Counted from the first letter of the stretch, positions 1 to 8,440 are shown. The stretch: DNA of 25,017 nt from Lentisphaeria bacterium (GCA_019408975.1 DXVA01000021.1:1-25017); one strand, 5' to 3'. The notes: generated by a model from the letters alone, not told the origin. Made by a program: numbers and translations.

Positions 1-48
1 CTGATGTCCGGCGAGCTGTCGGTTGCGGACCTTGGCGACGGTAAATGA
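1..48 (+). CDS. hsdS: C-terminal end of an upstream gene, probably type I restriction specificity subunit (partial)
   Basis: An open frame enters from the left edge and ends at TGA (46-48), encoding LMSGELSVADLGDGK. A short 'Leu-Met-x-Gly-x-Leu-x-Val' tail resembles the C-terminus of many HsdS proteins (compare the common LLTGxxRV endings), and a full hsdR lies downstream in the same direction, so hsdS is the natural expectation. Only 15 residues are visible, so the identity rests on context more than on sequence. The base composition is GC-rich like hsdR and unlike the AT-rich genes that follow 33 bp later. Confidence 0.45.
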   Translation: MMSGELSVADLGDGK

Positions 49-80
49 TGATTTAACCTTCTTAAAGGAGACATAAACAC

Positions 81-1262
81 ATGGACAATCAAAACGATCA
101 ACGGATTCAGGAACTACGGATAAAAATCAAAAAGTATCTCGAACTTGAAAATGTCAGCTTTTTGTTAGGTGCAGGTACTAGCTTTCATCTGGGGGCACCT
201 ATTATCCGGCGTGTAAAAGCTTGTAACGGCTTAGATGTAGCTGAAGAAGTAAAAAAATACTTTGCCAACGAAGTTGACCCCTCTTATGAAGATCTTTTTA
301 ATTGTCTGCAAGCAGACATCTTTTTAGCAAAACAGAAAAAAGTGGATTTTTCAAAACAAGAAAAATCCATTAGAAAGATGCAAAAATGGCTATTTGATTA
401 TTGTAATACTGAGATAACAACAATCGATGAAACGTATAAAGATGATGAATATTTAAAAGTTAATCGTTATTTCTATCATGAGTTGTTGGTAAAAAAAATA
501 TTACAGAGACCAATTAATCTCAAGAGAGTCAATATGTTTACGCTAAACTACGATATGGCTTTTGACTATGCTTTGGATAATCTTGGAGTTCATTATATTA
601 ACGGATTTATGGGTGTTCATAATCGTTGTTTCAGACCTGAAGTTTATGACTATGACATTTACTATCCGGGAGAAAGCGTTTCTGGGAAAGTTCACCGAGC
701 AGAAAAAGTAATACGTTATTATAAACTCCATGGTTCTTTATCTTGGCAAGCTACCACTCCAAACGAAAAGAATACATATGGCATTTGTGAATCTCCAATC
801 TCCAATACATTCAATGAAGAAAATCAGCTAATGGTATATCCGTGTGTGAATAAAAAGACATATACCTTGGATTTGCCTTATTCTGAATTATTTCGTCAAT
901 TTTCACGTTCGATTACGCAACCGCAGTCAGTATTGATTTGTTTGGGCTACTCGTTTTATGATGAACATATCAATGACATTATTAAACAGGCATTATCAAT
1001 TCCATCATTCACGTTGATCGTAGCAAATTTTTCGCCATCAGGGAGTCCTGAAGAATCAGATTTTTCAAAACTTAAATCATTATCCAAGAAAGATAAGAGA
1101 GTTATTGTTTTGGATGAAAAAGACTCGAAGCAAACAGCTTTTGTTAATTTTGTAAAGAATGTAATGCCAGATCTATATGAAGAGGAAGAGCAGCTTGTTA
1201 TTGCGCAGACTATGGCTACACTATTTCCCACTGATGCTTCAGAAAAGGATAACAAAAAATGA
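81..1262 (+). CDS. SIR2-domain protein, NADase component of a SIR2-HerA anti-phage pair
   Basis: 393 aa. The N-terminus has the SIR2-type NAD-binding motif GAGTS (residues 30-34 in FLLGAGTS), followed by TLNYD (154-158) and KLHGSLSW with the candidate catalytic histidine H217; a GYSFYDEHIN segment (289-298) is typical of bacterial SIR2-like defence proteins. Known relatives hydrolyse NAD+ during phage infection rather than deacetylate proteins; the catalytic Asn/Asp/His pattern appears intact, so NADase activity is inferred. No signal peptide or membrane segment is visible, so it is probably cytoplasmic. The start is supported by AAAGGAG at 64-70, 10 nt upstream. The stop overlaps the start of the next gene (ATGA, 1259-1262), so the two are translationally coupled. 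The gene is visibly AT-rich compared with hsdR downstream, suggesting acquisition as a cassette. The assignment to the SIR2-HerA (Nezha-type) pair depends on the HerA neighbour and is strong. Confidence 0.88.
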   Translation: MDNQNDQRIQELRIKIKKYLELENVSFLLGAGTSFHLGAPIIRRVKACNGLDVAEEVKKYFANEVDPSYEDLFNCLQADIFLAKQKKVDFSKQEKSIRKMQKWLFDYCNTEITTIDETYKDDEYLKVNRYFYHELLVKKILQRPINLKRVNMFTLNYDMAFDYALDNLGVHYINGFMGVHNRCFRPEVYDYDIYYPGESVSGKVHRAEKVIRYYKLHGSLSWQATTPNEKNTYGICESPISNTFNEENQLMVYPCVNKKTYTLDLPYSELFRQFSRSITQPQSVLICLGYSFYDEHINDIIKQALSIPSFTLIVANFSPSGSPEESDFSKLKSLSKKDKRVIVLDEKDSKQTAFVNFVKNVMPDLYEEEEQLVIAQTMATLFPTDASEKDNKK

Positions 1263-3313
1263 GCCAAAATAGAATCATAGGAAGAGTTTTATCTGTTGAT
1301 AATTACCGTGTTTTTATTAAAATTGAAGACGCATTAAAAGGCTCTTATAAAAGTGGCCTCAACGATATCTATGAAGTCGCCAGAATCAATTCCTATTTGA
1401 TTATTCCTGTTGGGGCAGATCGGATTGTCGCTCTAATAACACGCGTTTCTATGAAAGAAGAATTGGAATTAGATAAGAATACTACAACAATAACTCTACC
1501 GACATCTGCACGTTATATTTCTGCAACAATGTTGGGAACTATTGCCAAAAAAGAGAATGGAGAATGTTTTATCCAAGGAGTATATAATTTCCCATCGTTA
1601 GATAATCCCGTCTGGTATGTTACGGAAAAAGACTTGAATCATATTTTTGATGCCCGAACAAACGGCAGAGACATAACCTTGGAAAAAGACTTTTATCTTC
1701 CCATTGGAACTTCTCCTGCATTTCAAAATTATAAAGTGAAGATTTGCCCCGATCAATTTTTTGTCAAACATGCGGCGATTTTAGGGAACACAGGATCTGG
1801 AAAATCATGTACACTAACGTCTGTTCTTAGAAATCTATTTAAATATGAATACAAAGATAAGCGTTTAGCAAACGCTCATATTGTTATATTTGATACGAAT
1901 GGAGAGTATAGGAATGCTTTTCTGCCTGATTGCGGTGGAGAATGTTATTCAACTGCAAAAGATGATCTTGAGCATATAAATGCGTATTATTATGGCGGAG
2001 AAAATGATGTTAAAGTCCCGTATTGGCTAATGAATTGGAATGACTTTCGAGCATTGCTTAAGCCGAGTGATGGAACACAAGCACCTGTTTTAAACAGAGC
2101 CATAGGCTTGGCAAAAAATGAACCCGTAGATAACTTGAGTGAATCAATTTCTATTGTCGCATTGGAACATCTTAATGCCATACTTAATATTGCAAAGAGT
2201 GGAGATTGGTGGAAAGCTGAACCTTTATCGAATTCCTACAATGAATTTAAAGTTAACCTTCCACAAGAATTGCAAAATTTACAGATGCAAAGGGGGGCTA
2301 AATGTCCTGGACCTTCTCTGATTTCTCAGATGGAAGATTTTATTAAATCATGCCAAAATCAAAAAATTGAAAGTCAGATTATTAGCGAGCAGAATATAGA
2401 TTTGCCGATATGGTTTAGTTACCAAGAACTGTGTACCAAGTTTTTGGATGCAGCTATTTCACAAGAGGGAACAAATAATAATAGAATTGCTGAGTTCGTA
2501 TCAACCTTAAGGTTACGAATGAATAGTTTCCTCAATGACAAGAGAATGGCTGTTCCATTGATGTTGAAGAACACTGATGAGATAAACAAAGAAATTCTCC
2601 CTCAATTTCTATCGTTATTGTTGGGGGACTACAATAAGTGTTTTGCTAAGGAGGATAAAAACAATTTTGTTAACCGATACAACATAACACAAGGCAAACA
2701 TAAGGATAAAACGAACCAAATTACTATTGTCGATATTTCTCAATTGCCGTTTGAGGTCTTGGAAACAGTTACAGCGTTGCTTGGGCGAATCATTCTCGAA
2801 TTCGTTTCAAATTTTCTGCCAGAGCAACGAGGCCAATTCCCAATAGTTCTTGTTTTGGAGGAAGCCCAGAATTACATTGCTGAAAACAAGGAGTCACCGG
2901 CGAAGAACGTTTTTGAGCGGATTGCTCGTGAAGGACGGAAGTACGGGATTTCGCTAATTGTTTCAAGTCAGCGTCCTTCGGAACTTTCAAAGACCGTTTT
3001 GTCGCAATGTAATTCATTTATCATTCATCGCTTGCAAAATCCAGATGATCAGAAGTATGTTCGTGGGCTGGTTTCAAGTGCGAATGCTGATTTACTCGAA
3101 CAATTACCCATTATCCCACAACAACATGCTATTATTACCGGTGACTGTGTGCGTACACCTGTCCTTGTCAAAATAGACGATGTTACTCCAACTCCTAACA
3201 GCAACAATCCGAAGTATATTGAAAATTGGTTGAGTAACGATCCTATCCCGTATGGCACAACGTGTCAACGATGGCTTGGCTGTTCTTCGGATTCTAATAC
3301 GACGGAGGCGTGA
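1259..3313 (+). CDS. herA: HerA-type (FtsK/HerA superfamily, DUF87) ATPase, partner of the SIR2 protein
   Basis: 684 aa. Residues ~1-85 look like the HAS-barrel domain of HerA proteins. A P-loop GNTGSGKS lies at 176-183, an IFDTNGEYR segment at ~210-218, and the Walker B with catalytic glutamate LEEAQNY at 533-539. This is followed by the HerA-typical REGRKYG...SSQRP stretch (~558-575). This is the architecture of hexameric HerA translocases. In SIR2-HerA defence pairs HerA assembles with the SIR2 protein and controls its NADase activity; here the 4-bp overlap with the SIR2 gene supports the same complex. No NurA nuclease gene is adjacent, which argues against a housekeeping HerA-NurA role. 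Composition is AT-rich like the SIR2 gene. The TGA stop (3311-3313) abuts the hsdR ATG, and the hsdR ribosome-binding site lies inside this gene's last codons. Confidence 0.9.
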   Translation: MSQNRIIGRVLSVDNYRVFIKIEDALKGSYKSGLNDIYEVARINSYLIIPVGADRIVALITRVSMKEELELDKNTTTITLPTSARYISATMLGTIAKKENGECFIQGVYNFPSLDNPVWYVTEKDLNHIFDARTNGRDITLEKDFYLPIGTSPAFQNYKVKICPDQFFVKHAAILGNTGSGKSCTLTSVLRNLFKYEYKDKRLANAHIVIFDTNGEYRNAFLPDCGGECYSTAKDDLEHINAYYYGGENDVKVPYWLMNWNDFRALLKPSDGTQAPVLNRAIGLAKNEPVDNLSESISIVALEHLNAILNIAKSGDWWKAEPLSNSYNEFKVNLPQELQNLQMQRGAKCPGPSLISQMEDFIKSCQNQKIESQIISEQNIDLPIWFSYQELCTKFLDAAISQEGTNNNRIAEFVSTLRLRMNSFLNDKRMAVPLMLKNTDEINKEILPQFLSLLLGDYNKCFAKEDKNNFVNRYNITQGKHKDKTNQITIVDISQLPFEVLETVTALLGRIILEFVSNFLPEQRGQFPIVLVLEEAQNYIAENKESPAKNVFERIAREGRKYGISLIVSSQRPSELSKTVLSQCNSFIIHRLQNPDDQKYVRGLVSSANADLLEQLPIIPQQHAIITGDCVRTPVLVKIDDVTPTPNSNNPKYIENWLSNDPIPYGTTCQRWLGCSSDSNTTEA

Positions 3314-6300
3314 ATGCAAAATTCATATACAGAGGCCAACTATGAAAATGCGGTGATTGAGGTATTCCGGGATACGCTGGGGTATGATTATGTCTATGCT
3401 CCGGACCTCGTGCGGGACTTCGCCGATCCGCTCTATTCCGATGAATTGCTGACGGCGTTGCAACGGATTAACTCGGCGTTGCCGGAAGTTGTTATCACTG
3501 AGGCAATCTATAAACTGCGGAATTTCGAGGGCGGTTCCACGCTCCAAAAGAATATCCAATTCATGGACTATCTGCAAAACGGCGTTTCGGTCAACTTCTA
3601 CGACAACAAAGAACAGCGTTCCGCACTGGTTCGACTGATTGACTATGAACACGTCGAGCGCAACTCTTTTATCGTCGCCAATCAATGGACCATTGTTGAG
3701 AACAGCGAAAAACGACCGGATGTGCTGGTGTTTATCAACGGCTTGCCGGTTGTCGTATTCGAGCTGAAATCACCATCCCGCGAGGAAACCGACGCCTCCG
3801 AAGCGTTTCTGCAACTGCGGAACTACATGCACGAAATTCCCTCGCTCTTCATTTACAACGCGTTTCTCGTGATGAGCGACCTTGCCATTTCCAAAGCCGG
3901 CACGATCACCGCCGGGGAAGACCGTTTCATGGAGTGGAAAACCAAAGACGGCAGTTATGAAAATACCCAATTTGCCCAATTCGACACTTTTATTGAGGGT
4001 ATTTTCGACAAAGCCCGTTTGCTTGACATTATCAAAAACTTCATCTGTTTTTCCGGTCCTGATGCAAAGATTCTGGGAGCCTATCATCAATATTTCGCCG
4101 TTAAAAAAGCGGTTGCCTCCACTGCGAAAGCCACACAAACCGACGGGAAAGGTGGTGTTTTCTGGCATACCCAGGGAAGCGGAAAATCGTTGTCGATGGT
4201 GTTCTACGCCCATTTGCTCCAGCAGGTTCTCAATGCGCCGACCATCGTGGTGTTGACCGACCGCAACGACCTTGACGATCAGCTGTTCGGGCAGTTCGCC
4301 AAATGTTCCGACTTCCTGCGCCAGATGCCCCGGCAGGCGGAAAGCCGCGATCATTTGAGAAAACTTCTCCGAGGAAGAGAAGCTAACGGCATTATCTTTA
4401 CCACAGCCCAGAAATTTGAGGAAAGCAACGAAATTCTTTCCGATCGTCACAACATCATCGTCATGGCGGACGAGGCACACCGCAGCCAGTTCATCGACGA
4501 AAAGGTGGACGAAAAAGGACGCATTCAAAAGTCATTCGGGCTGATTATCCGCGAAAGTCTGCCGAATGCGACCTACATCGGCTTTACCGGTACTCCGATT
4601 TCCAGGAAAGACCGTTCCACGATTGAAGTTTTCGGAAATTATATCGACATTTACGATATGACACAGGCTGTCGAGGATGGCGCCACCCGCCCCGTTTACT
4701 ACGAAAGCCGCGTGATTCATTTGAAGCTGAATGAGGATGTGCTCCGGCTTATTGATGCCGAATACGACCTTATGGCAGAGAACGCCGAACCATACGCTAT
4801 CGAAAAGAGCAAAAAAGAGCTGAGTCAGATGGAAAGTATCCTCGGCGCGGAACAGACCATTTCCGCTCTATGCGGGGATATTGTAAATCACTATGAGCAG
4901 AACCGGGAACACGAATTGACCGGCAAAGCGATGATTGTTGCTTATTCCCGCGCTATTGCCATGAAAATCTATCGGAAACTGCTGGAACTTCGCCCCGGCT
5001 GGACGGAAAAAGTCGGCGTGGTTATGACCGAAAGTAACAAAGATCCCGAAGAGTGGCGCTCTGTTATCGGCAATAAGCATCATCGCGACGAAATGGCGGC
5101 AAAATTCAAAAGTAATGATGATCCGCTGAAAATCGCCATTGTCGTAGATATGTGGCTCACCGGATTTGATGTGCCGTCGCTCGCCACGATGTATGTCTAT
5201 AAACCGATGTCCGGTCACAATCTCATGCAGGCAATCGCTCGTGTCAACCGTGTCTACAAGGACAAAGAAGGCGGTTTGGTGGTCGATTACGTCGGTATTG
5301 CCTCTGCGTTGAAACAGGCGATGAATGACTATACCAACCGCGATAAGCACAACTATGGCGATACGGATATTGCCAAAACCGCGTTTCCGAAATTCATGGA
5401 AAAACTGGAAGTCTGCCGCGATCTTTTCCACGGTTTTGATTACTCTGGGTTCATGCGCGAGGATTCGACGGACAGCATTCGCGCGAAAGCAATCTGTGGC
5501 GGCGTAAACTTTCTCTCCGGCATCACCAGGGAAAAAGACAAGACGGCGTTTATCAAAGAGGCACAGCTTCTGCGTCAGGCGTTGTCGCTCTGCCGTTCGC
5601 TGCTGAATGCTGAACAGCGTTTTGAAGCTGCATACTTTGAAGCGGTTCGCACCATGTTGACCCGTATTTTCGGAAATGGTAAACCGCTTTCCTTGAAAGA
5701 GATCAACAGCCGGATCAATGAGCTTTTGAAAGCAAGTATTCAAAGCGAAGGCGTCATTAACCTGTTTTCTGATATAAATACCGGTTTTTCTCTTTTTGAC
5801 CCCAAATTTCTTGATGAAATTTCAAAGATGAAAGAGAGAAATCTTGCTGTTGAGATTTTGAAAAAACTGCTTGCAGAACAAGTCTCCCTCTACCGCAGGA
5901 CAAATCTTGTAAGGTCGGAAAATTTTTCTGAACTCTTGTCACGGGTTATGAAAGCCTATCTTAATGGTATGCTCAGTAATGAAGAGGTCATTGCTGAATT
6001 GATGAAAATAGCAAAAAATATGGCAGATGCCCATACAAAAGGTGTTTCATTAGGCTTGACTCAAGAGGAAATGGCTTTTTATGATGCTTTGACCCGCCCG
6101 GAAGCCATCAGGGATTTCTATCAAAATGATGAACTCGTTTCAATGACTCGTGAATTAACAGAACTATTACGCAAAAGCCGTACGATTGACTGGCAAAAGA
6201 AAGAATCTGCCCGTGCCGGAATGCGGCGGATGGTAAAGAAACTTCTAAAAAAGTATAAGTATCCACCGGATGGTATGGAAGATGCTGTTGCTACCGTAAT

Positions 6301-6337
6301 CGGGCAATGTGAAATGTGGACGGATAACACAAGATGA
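3314..6337 (+). CDS. hsdR: Type I restriction endonuclease subunit R (DNA translocase and nuclease)
   Basis: 1007 aa, full length for the family. The PD-(D/E)xK nuclease signature is D136 plus ELK at 150-152. Helicase motifs follow: Walker A HTQGSGKS (285-292), DEAH (386-389), GFTGTP (423-428) and motif VI QAIARVNR (639-646). The C-terminal part resembles the DUF3387-type tail of EcoR124-like HsdR proteins that docks to the HsdM/HsdS methylase. The enzyme cleaves unmodified DNA after ATP-driven translocation and needs HsdM and HsdS, which must lie left of the window. The start is supported by GGAGG (3304-3308), 5 nt from ATG, and follows the HerA TGA with no gap, so hsdR is co-transcribed with and possibly coupled to the SIR2-HerA genes. 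Base composition changes abruptly near 5720-5760: before it the gene is near-balanced, after it clearly AT-rich, although the reading frame and family match continue. That suggests recombination of the C-terminal domain. Confidence 0.93.
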   Translation: MQNSYTEANYENAVIEVFRDTLGYDYVYAPDLVRDFADPLYSDELLTALQRINSALPEVVITEAIYKLRNFEGGSTLQKNIQFMDYLQNGVSVNFYDNKEQRSALVRLIDYEHVERNSFIVANQWTIVENSEKRPDVLVFINGLPVVVFELKSPSREETDASEAFLQLRNYMHEIPSLFIYNAFLVMSDLAISKAGTITAGEDRFMEWKTKDGSYENTQFAQFDTFIEGIFDKARLLDIIKNFICFSGPDAKILGAYHQYFAVKKAVASTAKATQTDGKGGVFWHTQGSGKSLSMVFYAHLLQQVLNAPTIVVLTDRNDLDDQLFGQFAKCSDFLRQMPRQAESRDHLRKLLRGREANGIIFTTAQKFEESNEILSDRHNIIVMADEAHRSQFIDEKVDEKGRIQKSFGLIIRESLPNATYIGFTGTPISRKDRSTIEVFGNYIDIYDMTQAVEDGATRPVYYESRVIHLKLNEDVLRLIDAEYDLMAENAEPYAIEKSKKELSQMESILGAEQTISALCGDIVNHYEQNREHELTGKAMIVAYSRAIAMKIYRKLLELRPGWTEKVGVVMTESNKDPEEWRSVIGNKHHRDEMAAKFKSNDDPLKIAIVVDMWLTGFDVPSLATMYVYKPMSGHNLMQAIARVNRVYKDKEGGLVVDYVGIASALKQAMNDYTNRDKHNYGDTDIAKTAFPKFMEKLEVCRDLFHGFDYSGFMREDSTDSIRAKAICGGVNFLSGITREKDKTAFIKEAQLLRQALSLCRSLLNAEQRFEAAYFEAVRTMLTRIFGNGKPLSLKEINSRINELLKASIQSEGVINLFSDINTGFSLFDPKFLDEISKMKERNLAVEILKKLLAEQVSLYRRTNLVRSENFSELLSRVMKAYLNGMLSNEEVIAELMKIAKNMADAHTKGVSLGLTQEEMAFYDALTRPEAIRDFYQNDELVSMTRELTELLRKSRTIDWQKKESARAGMRRMVKKLLKKYKYPPDGMEDAVATVIGQCEMWTDNTR

Positions 6338-6393
6338 ATAAATAAAATGTAATAATGTATATTTGACAAGTTTTAATAATGAGGAGCTCGATA

Positions 6394-6419
6394 AGGGTGA
6401 AAATTCTTATTTTCACCCT
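6394..6419 (+). terminator. Hairpin downstream of hsdR
   Basis: A perfect 11-bp stem (6394-6404 paired with 6409-6419, AGGGTGAAAAT / ATTTTCACCCT) encloses the loop TCTT, 57 bp after the hsdR stop. There is no following T-run, so it is not a textbook Rho-independent terminator, but its position at the end of the defence operon fits a transcript-end or RNA-protecting structure. Confidence 0.45.
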
Positions 6420-6476
6420 CGAAGTAAGAACAGAAGAACAGGGAACTCTGAAGTTGGAAGGATCCGGGAAACATTT

Positions 6477-6508
6477 GAACAATCGAACAATCGAACAATT
6501 AAACAAGC
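6477..6508. repeat. Short tandem repeat, 8-bp unit
   Basis: GAACAATC is repeated as two perfect copies (6477-6484, 6485-6492), then a one-mismatch copy GAACAATT (6493-6500) and a degenerate fourth AAACAAGC (6501-6508). It is probably slippage in a non-coding spacer. The copies are too short and have no spacers, so this is not a CRISPR. Confidence 0.6.
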
Positions 6509-6829
6509 GAATGAAGAAAGGGAAAATAAGGCAGGGAGCGGATTGACTGCGTTGCCGGCGGAAGATCGTTTGCGTCTGTGAAGTATGACTGGTTTTCGCA
6601 TTGCCGGAAAAAAGACGATGTATTTTGCAATTTTTCATAATGAAAAGCTTTCCTGAAATTTGAAATTTTTCCTGAACATCACATCCCCGTACAGATGTGA
6701 CTTTTCTGATTTATATTATAAATATCACAGGGCGATTGTAAATAGCAAAATAAATAAAAACTTTGTCAATTTGAACAAAAATGGATCTTTCGGATTGCTT
6801 TCCGCAGAATAACGGCGATAAAACGGAAG

Positions 6830-6847
6830 GTAAGAAAGTTTTCTTAC
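6830..6847. repeat. Inverted repeat (dyad) GTAAGAAA-N2-TTTCTTAC
   Basis: Perfect 8-bp arms at 6830-6837 and 6840-6847 are separated by 2 bp, 80 bp beyond the stop codon of the deacetylase-like gene on the - strand. It could be a protein-binding dyad or part of that gene's 3' end. No T-run follows on either strand that would make it a standard terminator. Confidence 0.35.
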
Positions 6848-6927
6848 ATGGGAACGGAATGCTTTTACCCTGATAATTTACTGCATGAAAGGTGAAAAAG
6901 CATCCCGTTGCAATTTCAAGAGACAGA

Positions 6928-8040
6928 TCATTCCCAGGCTGGATTTCCCAGAAGCCCGTCATGGAAGAATACCGGTTTGTAACCCAGTTCTGTCATCCTC
7001 CTGAGAGCATTCTCTATTCGTTCTTCATGATCCGGAATATAATTGAAATAATAGGGAAACGAATACTGTTCATGAGTTTGCAATTCTACTGTCTCGTTAT
7101 AAATGGGATTAGAACATATCCGGTCAATTCTCTCTGCAATCTGATCCGCCGGAGTGCGGTTGATGCAAAGATTGTGACGATTGAAAAAGAGATCGAACTC
7201 GGGATTGTATATGACAGAATGTTTTTCAAGGTACAGGCACGTGTCCAGGTCCAGGTTATAGCAAAGTTCGGAGAAGCGCATGGGCTGTTTTTCTCCGAAG
7301 AGTTCAGGGCAATCGACAAACCAGCCGGAAAGAATTTTCACTCCACGTTCCCTCATGGGACGATAGGCGGAAGCGGGAAATGTGCACCAGTGTATGGCTT
7401 CTGTTGGAATAAAGGTTTTTTCACCTGCAAAACGAATCACTTCCTCGCGCAGCCGATCATAATCATCCAGCAGCTTTTGTGCTGCATGAGCGTAATCATA
7501 CTGCGGAAATTCTCCATCCGCATGGAATGCGAGTTTCAGCCAGTCAGAACAGTCTTCCCATTGGGATTTGTAGCAATCCGGCATGTCTTTTAATTCAAAT
7601 GGATGATGCATATTCCGGGAAAAAATATTCAGCGTGAATTTTGTGCCGTATTTCTTGTGCATCCTTTGAAGAAATGCCGGATAAAAGTGGTCCGTCAAGC
7701 TGGCAGGACGTTCCTTTGCCAGATCCGTCAGGAAAAATATGGTGTCATCCACGTAAAAATTATAACGGGGAAAGGACTGTTTGTCCCAGACAACTTGAAT
7801 TTCCAGGGTCTGGATGCCCCGCAGGGATTTTTCCTTTATGATGATCGGATTGATTTTCTGTGTCAGGAGAACCGGAGCTTGAAAAAAAGCTCCGTCACGA
7901 AATGCCGGAATACCATTTACCGTGATCTCGGAAGCAATGGATGCGCAACCTTCCACCCGGATTTCCAGTCCTTTTTCTGTTTCCTTGCCATTATGCCGGT
8001 TTAAAACGGCACCGTTGCGCAGATGCGTTAATTCAAACAT
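6928..8040 (-). CDS. Polysaccharide deacetylase-like (NodB/CE4-superfamily) hypothetical protein
   Basis: 370 aa. A short N-terminal beta-rich region (~1-85) is followed by a domain reminiscent of the NodB/CE4 deacetylase or related 7-stranded barrel fold: an acidic pair in YVDDTIFFL (~96-104), LAFHADGEFP with a His and a Glu (~168-177), an IHW motif and a late HDG motif near the end. These look like metal-ligand and catalytic positions of a carbohydrate-active enzyme, but the usual FDDG and H(S/T)xxH motifs are not exact, so the reaction is not assigned. No signal peptide is seen, suggesting a cytoplasmic protein acting on imported oligosaccharide. AGGAG lies 12 nt upstream of the start (complement of 8053-8057). 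The gene is divergent from the GH130 gene, sharing a 400-bp regulatory region with it, which suggests a common substrate. It could also be a novel glycoside hydrolase-like family. Confidence 0.55.
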   Translation of the reverse strand: MFELTHLRNGAVLNRHNGKETEKGLEIRVEGCASIASEITVNGIPAFRDGAFFQAPVLLTQKINPIIIKEKSLRGIQTLEIQVVWDKQSFPRYNFYVDDTIFFLTDLAKERPASLTDHFYPAFLQRMHKKYGTKFTLNIFSRNMHHPFELKDMPDCYKSQWEDCSDWLKLAFHADGEFPQYDYAHAAQKLLDDYDRLREEVIRFAGEKTFIPTEAIHWCTFPASAYRPMRERGVKILSGWFVDCPELFGEKQPMRFSELCYNLDLDTCLYLEKHSVIYNPEFDLFFNRHNLCINRTPADQIAERIDRICSNPIYNETVELQTHEQYSFPYYFNYIPDHEERIENALRRMTELGYKPVFFHDGLLGNPAWE

Positions 8041-8149
8041 GTCTGAAGAGTTCTCCTATTATATTTTTTGGGGGGCAGCCCCAGCATTTGATATCCGGCT
8101 GATTGCAGATTAAGAAATATGGCTTGCACACATATATAACCAGTCTTTT

Positions 8150-8178
8150 ATATTACACCGTCTTCATAGAATTTGCAA
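8150..8178 (-). promoter_or_regulatory. Candidate sigma70-type promoter of the deacetylase-like gene
   Basis: On the - strand TTGCAA (8178-8173) is followed after 17 nt by TAATAT (8155-8150), reading towards the gene start at 8040. Hexamers are moderately close to consensus and spacing is ideal. The predicted leader is ~100 nt. Confidence 0.45.
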
Positions 8179-8184
8179 ATGTTC

Positions 8185-8224
8185 CGCCATAACAACACCG
8201 CCGTTTTATCGCGGAAATATGGCG
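8185..8224. promoter_or_regulatory. Inverted repeat between the divergent promoters
   Basis: Arms CGCCATA (8185-8191) and TATGGCG (8218-8224) are separated by 26 bp rich in additional CG-containing short dyads. It lies just upstream of both divergent promoters, so it is a plausible operator or looping site for joint control. No regulator can be assigned from sequence alone. Confidence 0.35.
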
Positions 8225-8240
8225 TAATTTCTTTTTTTCG

Positions 8241-8387
8241 GCTGTTCCGGGGGGCAGAGAAATATTATTTTTACCTTTTTATACCTTTGTCTTATTGACA
8301 AAACAGTATTGATAAAGTATAATGTACGTAGAAACTTTCTGTGGTTATGTATAAATAAGTATAAATAAAAATGATCACAGCAGCCAT
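8241..8387 (+). repeat. Copy A of a duplicated ~147-bp promoter module (upstream of GH130)
   Basis: This stretch aligns over its whole length with 9684-9831. Both begin GCTGTTCCGGGG, continue with an ATTATTTTTACC segment, carry a TTGACA-17-TATAAT promoter, and end with A/T-rich TATAAATA repeats followed by GATC and CAGCCAT. Within copy A, TACC occurs at 8272-8275 and 8282-8285 and TATAAATA at 8350-8357 and 8360-8367, each pair exactly 10 bp apart. The similarity may extend weakly upstream, where GCGGA occurs at 8211 here and at 9641 in copy B. Confidence 0.85.
8295..8323 (+). promoter_or_regulatory. Consensus sigma70 promoter of the GH130 gene
   Basis: TTGACA (8295-8300), a 17-nt spacer and TATAAT (8318-8323) form a perfect consensus promoter. 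The expected transcript start near 8330 leaves a ~110-nt leader before the GH130 ATG. Phased TACC repeats lie upstream of the -35 box and phased TATAAATA repeats downstream of the start site, as expected for operator sites of a repressor. Confidence 0.85.
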
Positions 8388-8440
8388 GTGAAAGATAGAT
8401 ACGGGAATTATGAATTTTTAACCATGAAAGGAACTTTTCC

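Larger units (their letters stand above)
6338..6927. other. 590-bp intergenic region, no gene recognised
   Basis: This gap separates the end of hsdR from the end of the convergent deacetylase-like gene. The open frames in it on both strands are low-complexity or lack a credible ribosome-binding site and family signature. It contains the hairpin at 6394-6419, a short 8-bp tandem repeat (6477-6508) and a dyad at 6830-6847. The 6430-6550 stretch is purine-rich low-complexity sequence. No tRNA, att site or transposase remnant was recognised. Confidence 0.5.

Noticed and set aside
3770..5743. Long open frames on the - strand opposite hsdR (252 and 291 codons)
   Set aside because: They lie fully antisense to the well-conserved hsdR, have no family signature and arise from its codon bias.
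6477..6508. Possible CRISPR-like repeats
   Set aside because: The units are 8 bp, directly adjacent, with no spacers; simple tandem repeat only.
6363..6638. Small open frames on both strands after hsdR
   Set aside because: They cross a hairpin and low-complexity repeats, lack ribosome-binding sites, and resemble no known family.
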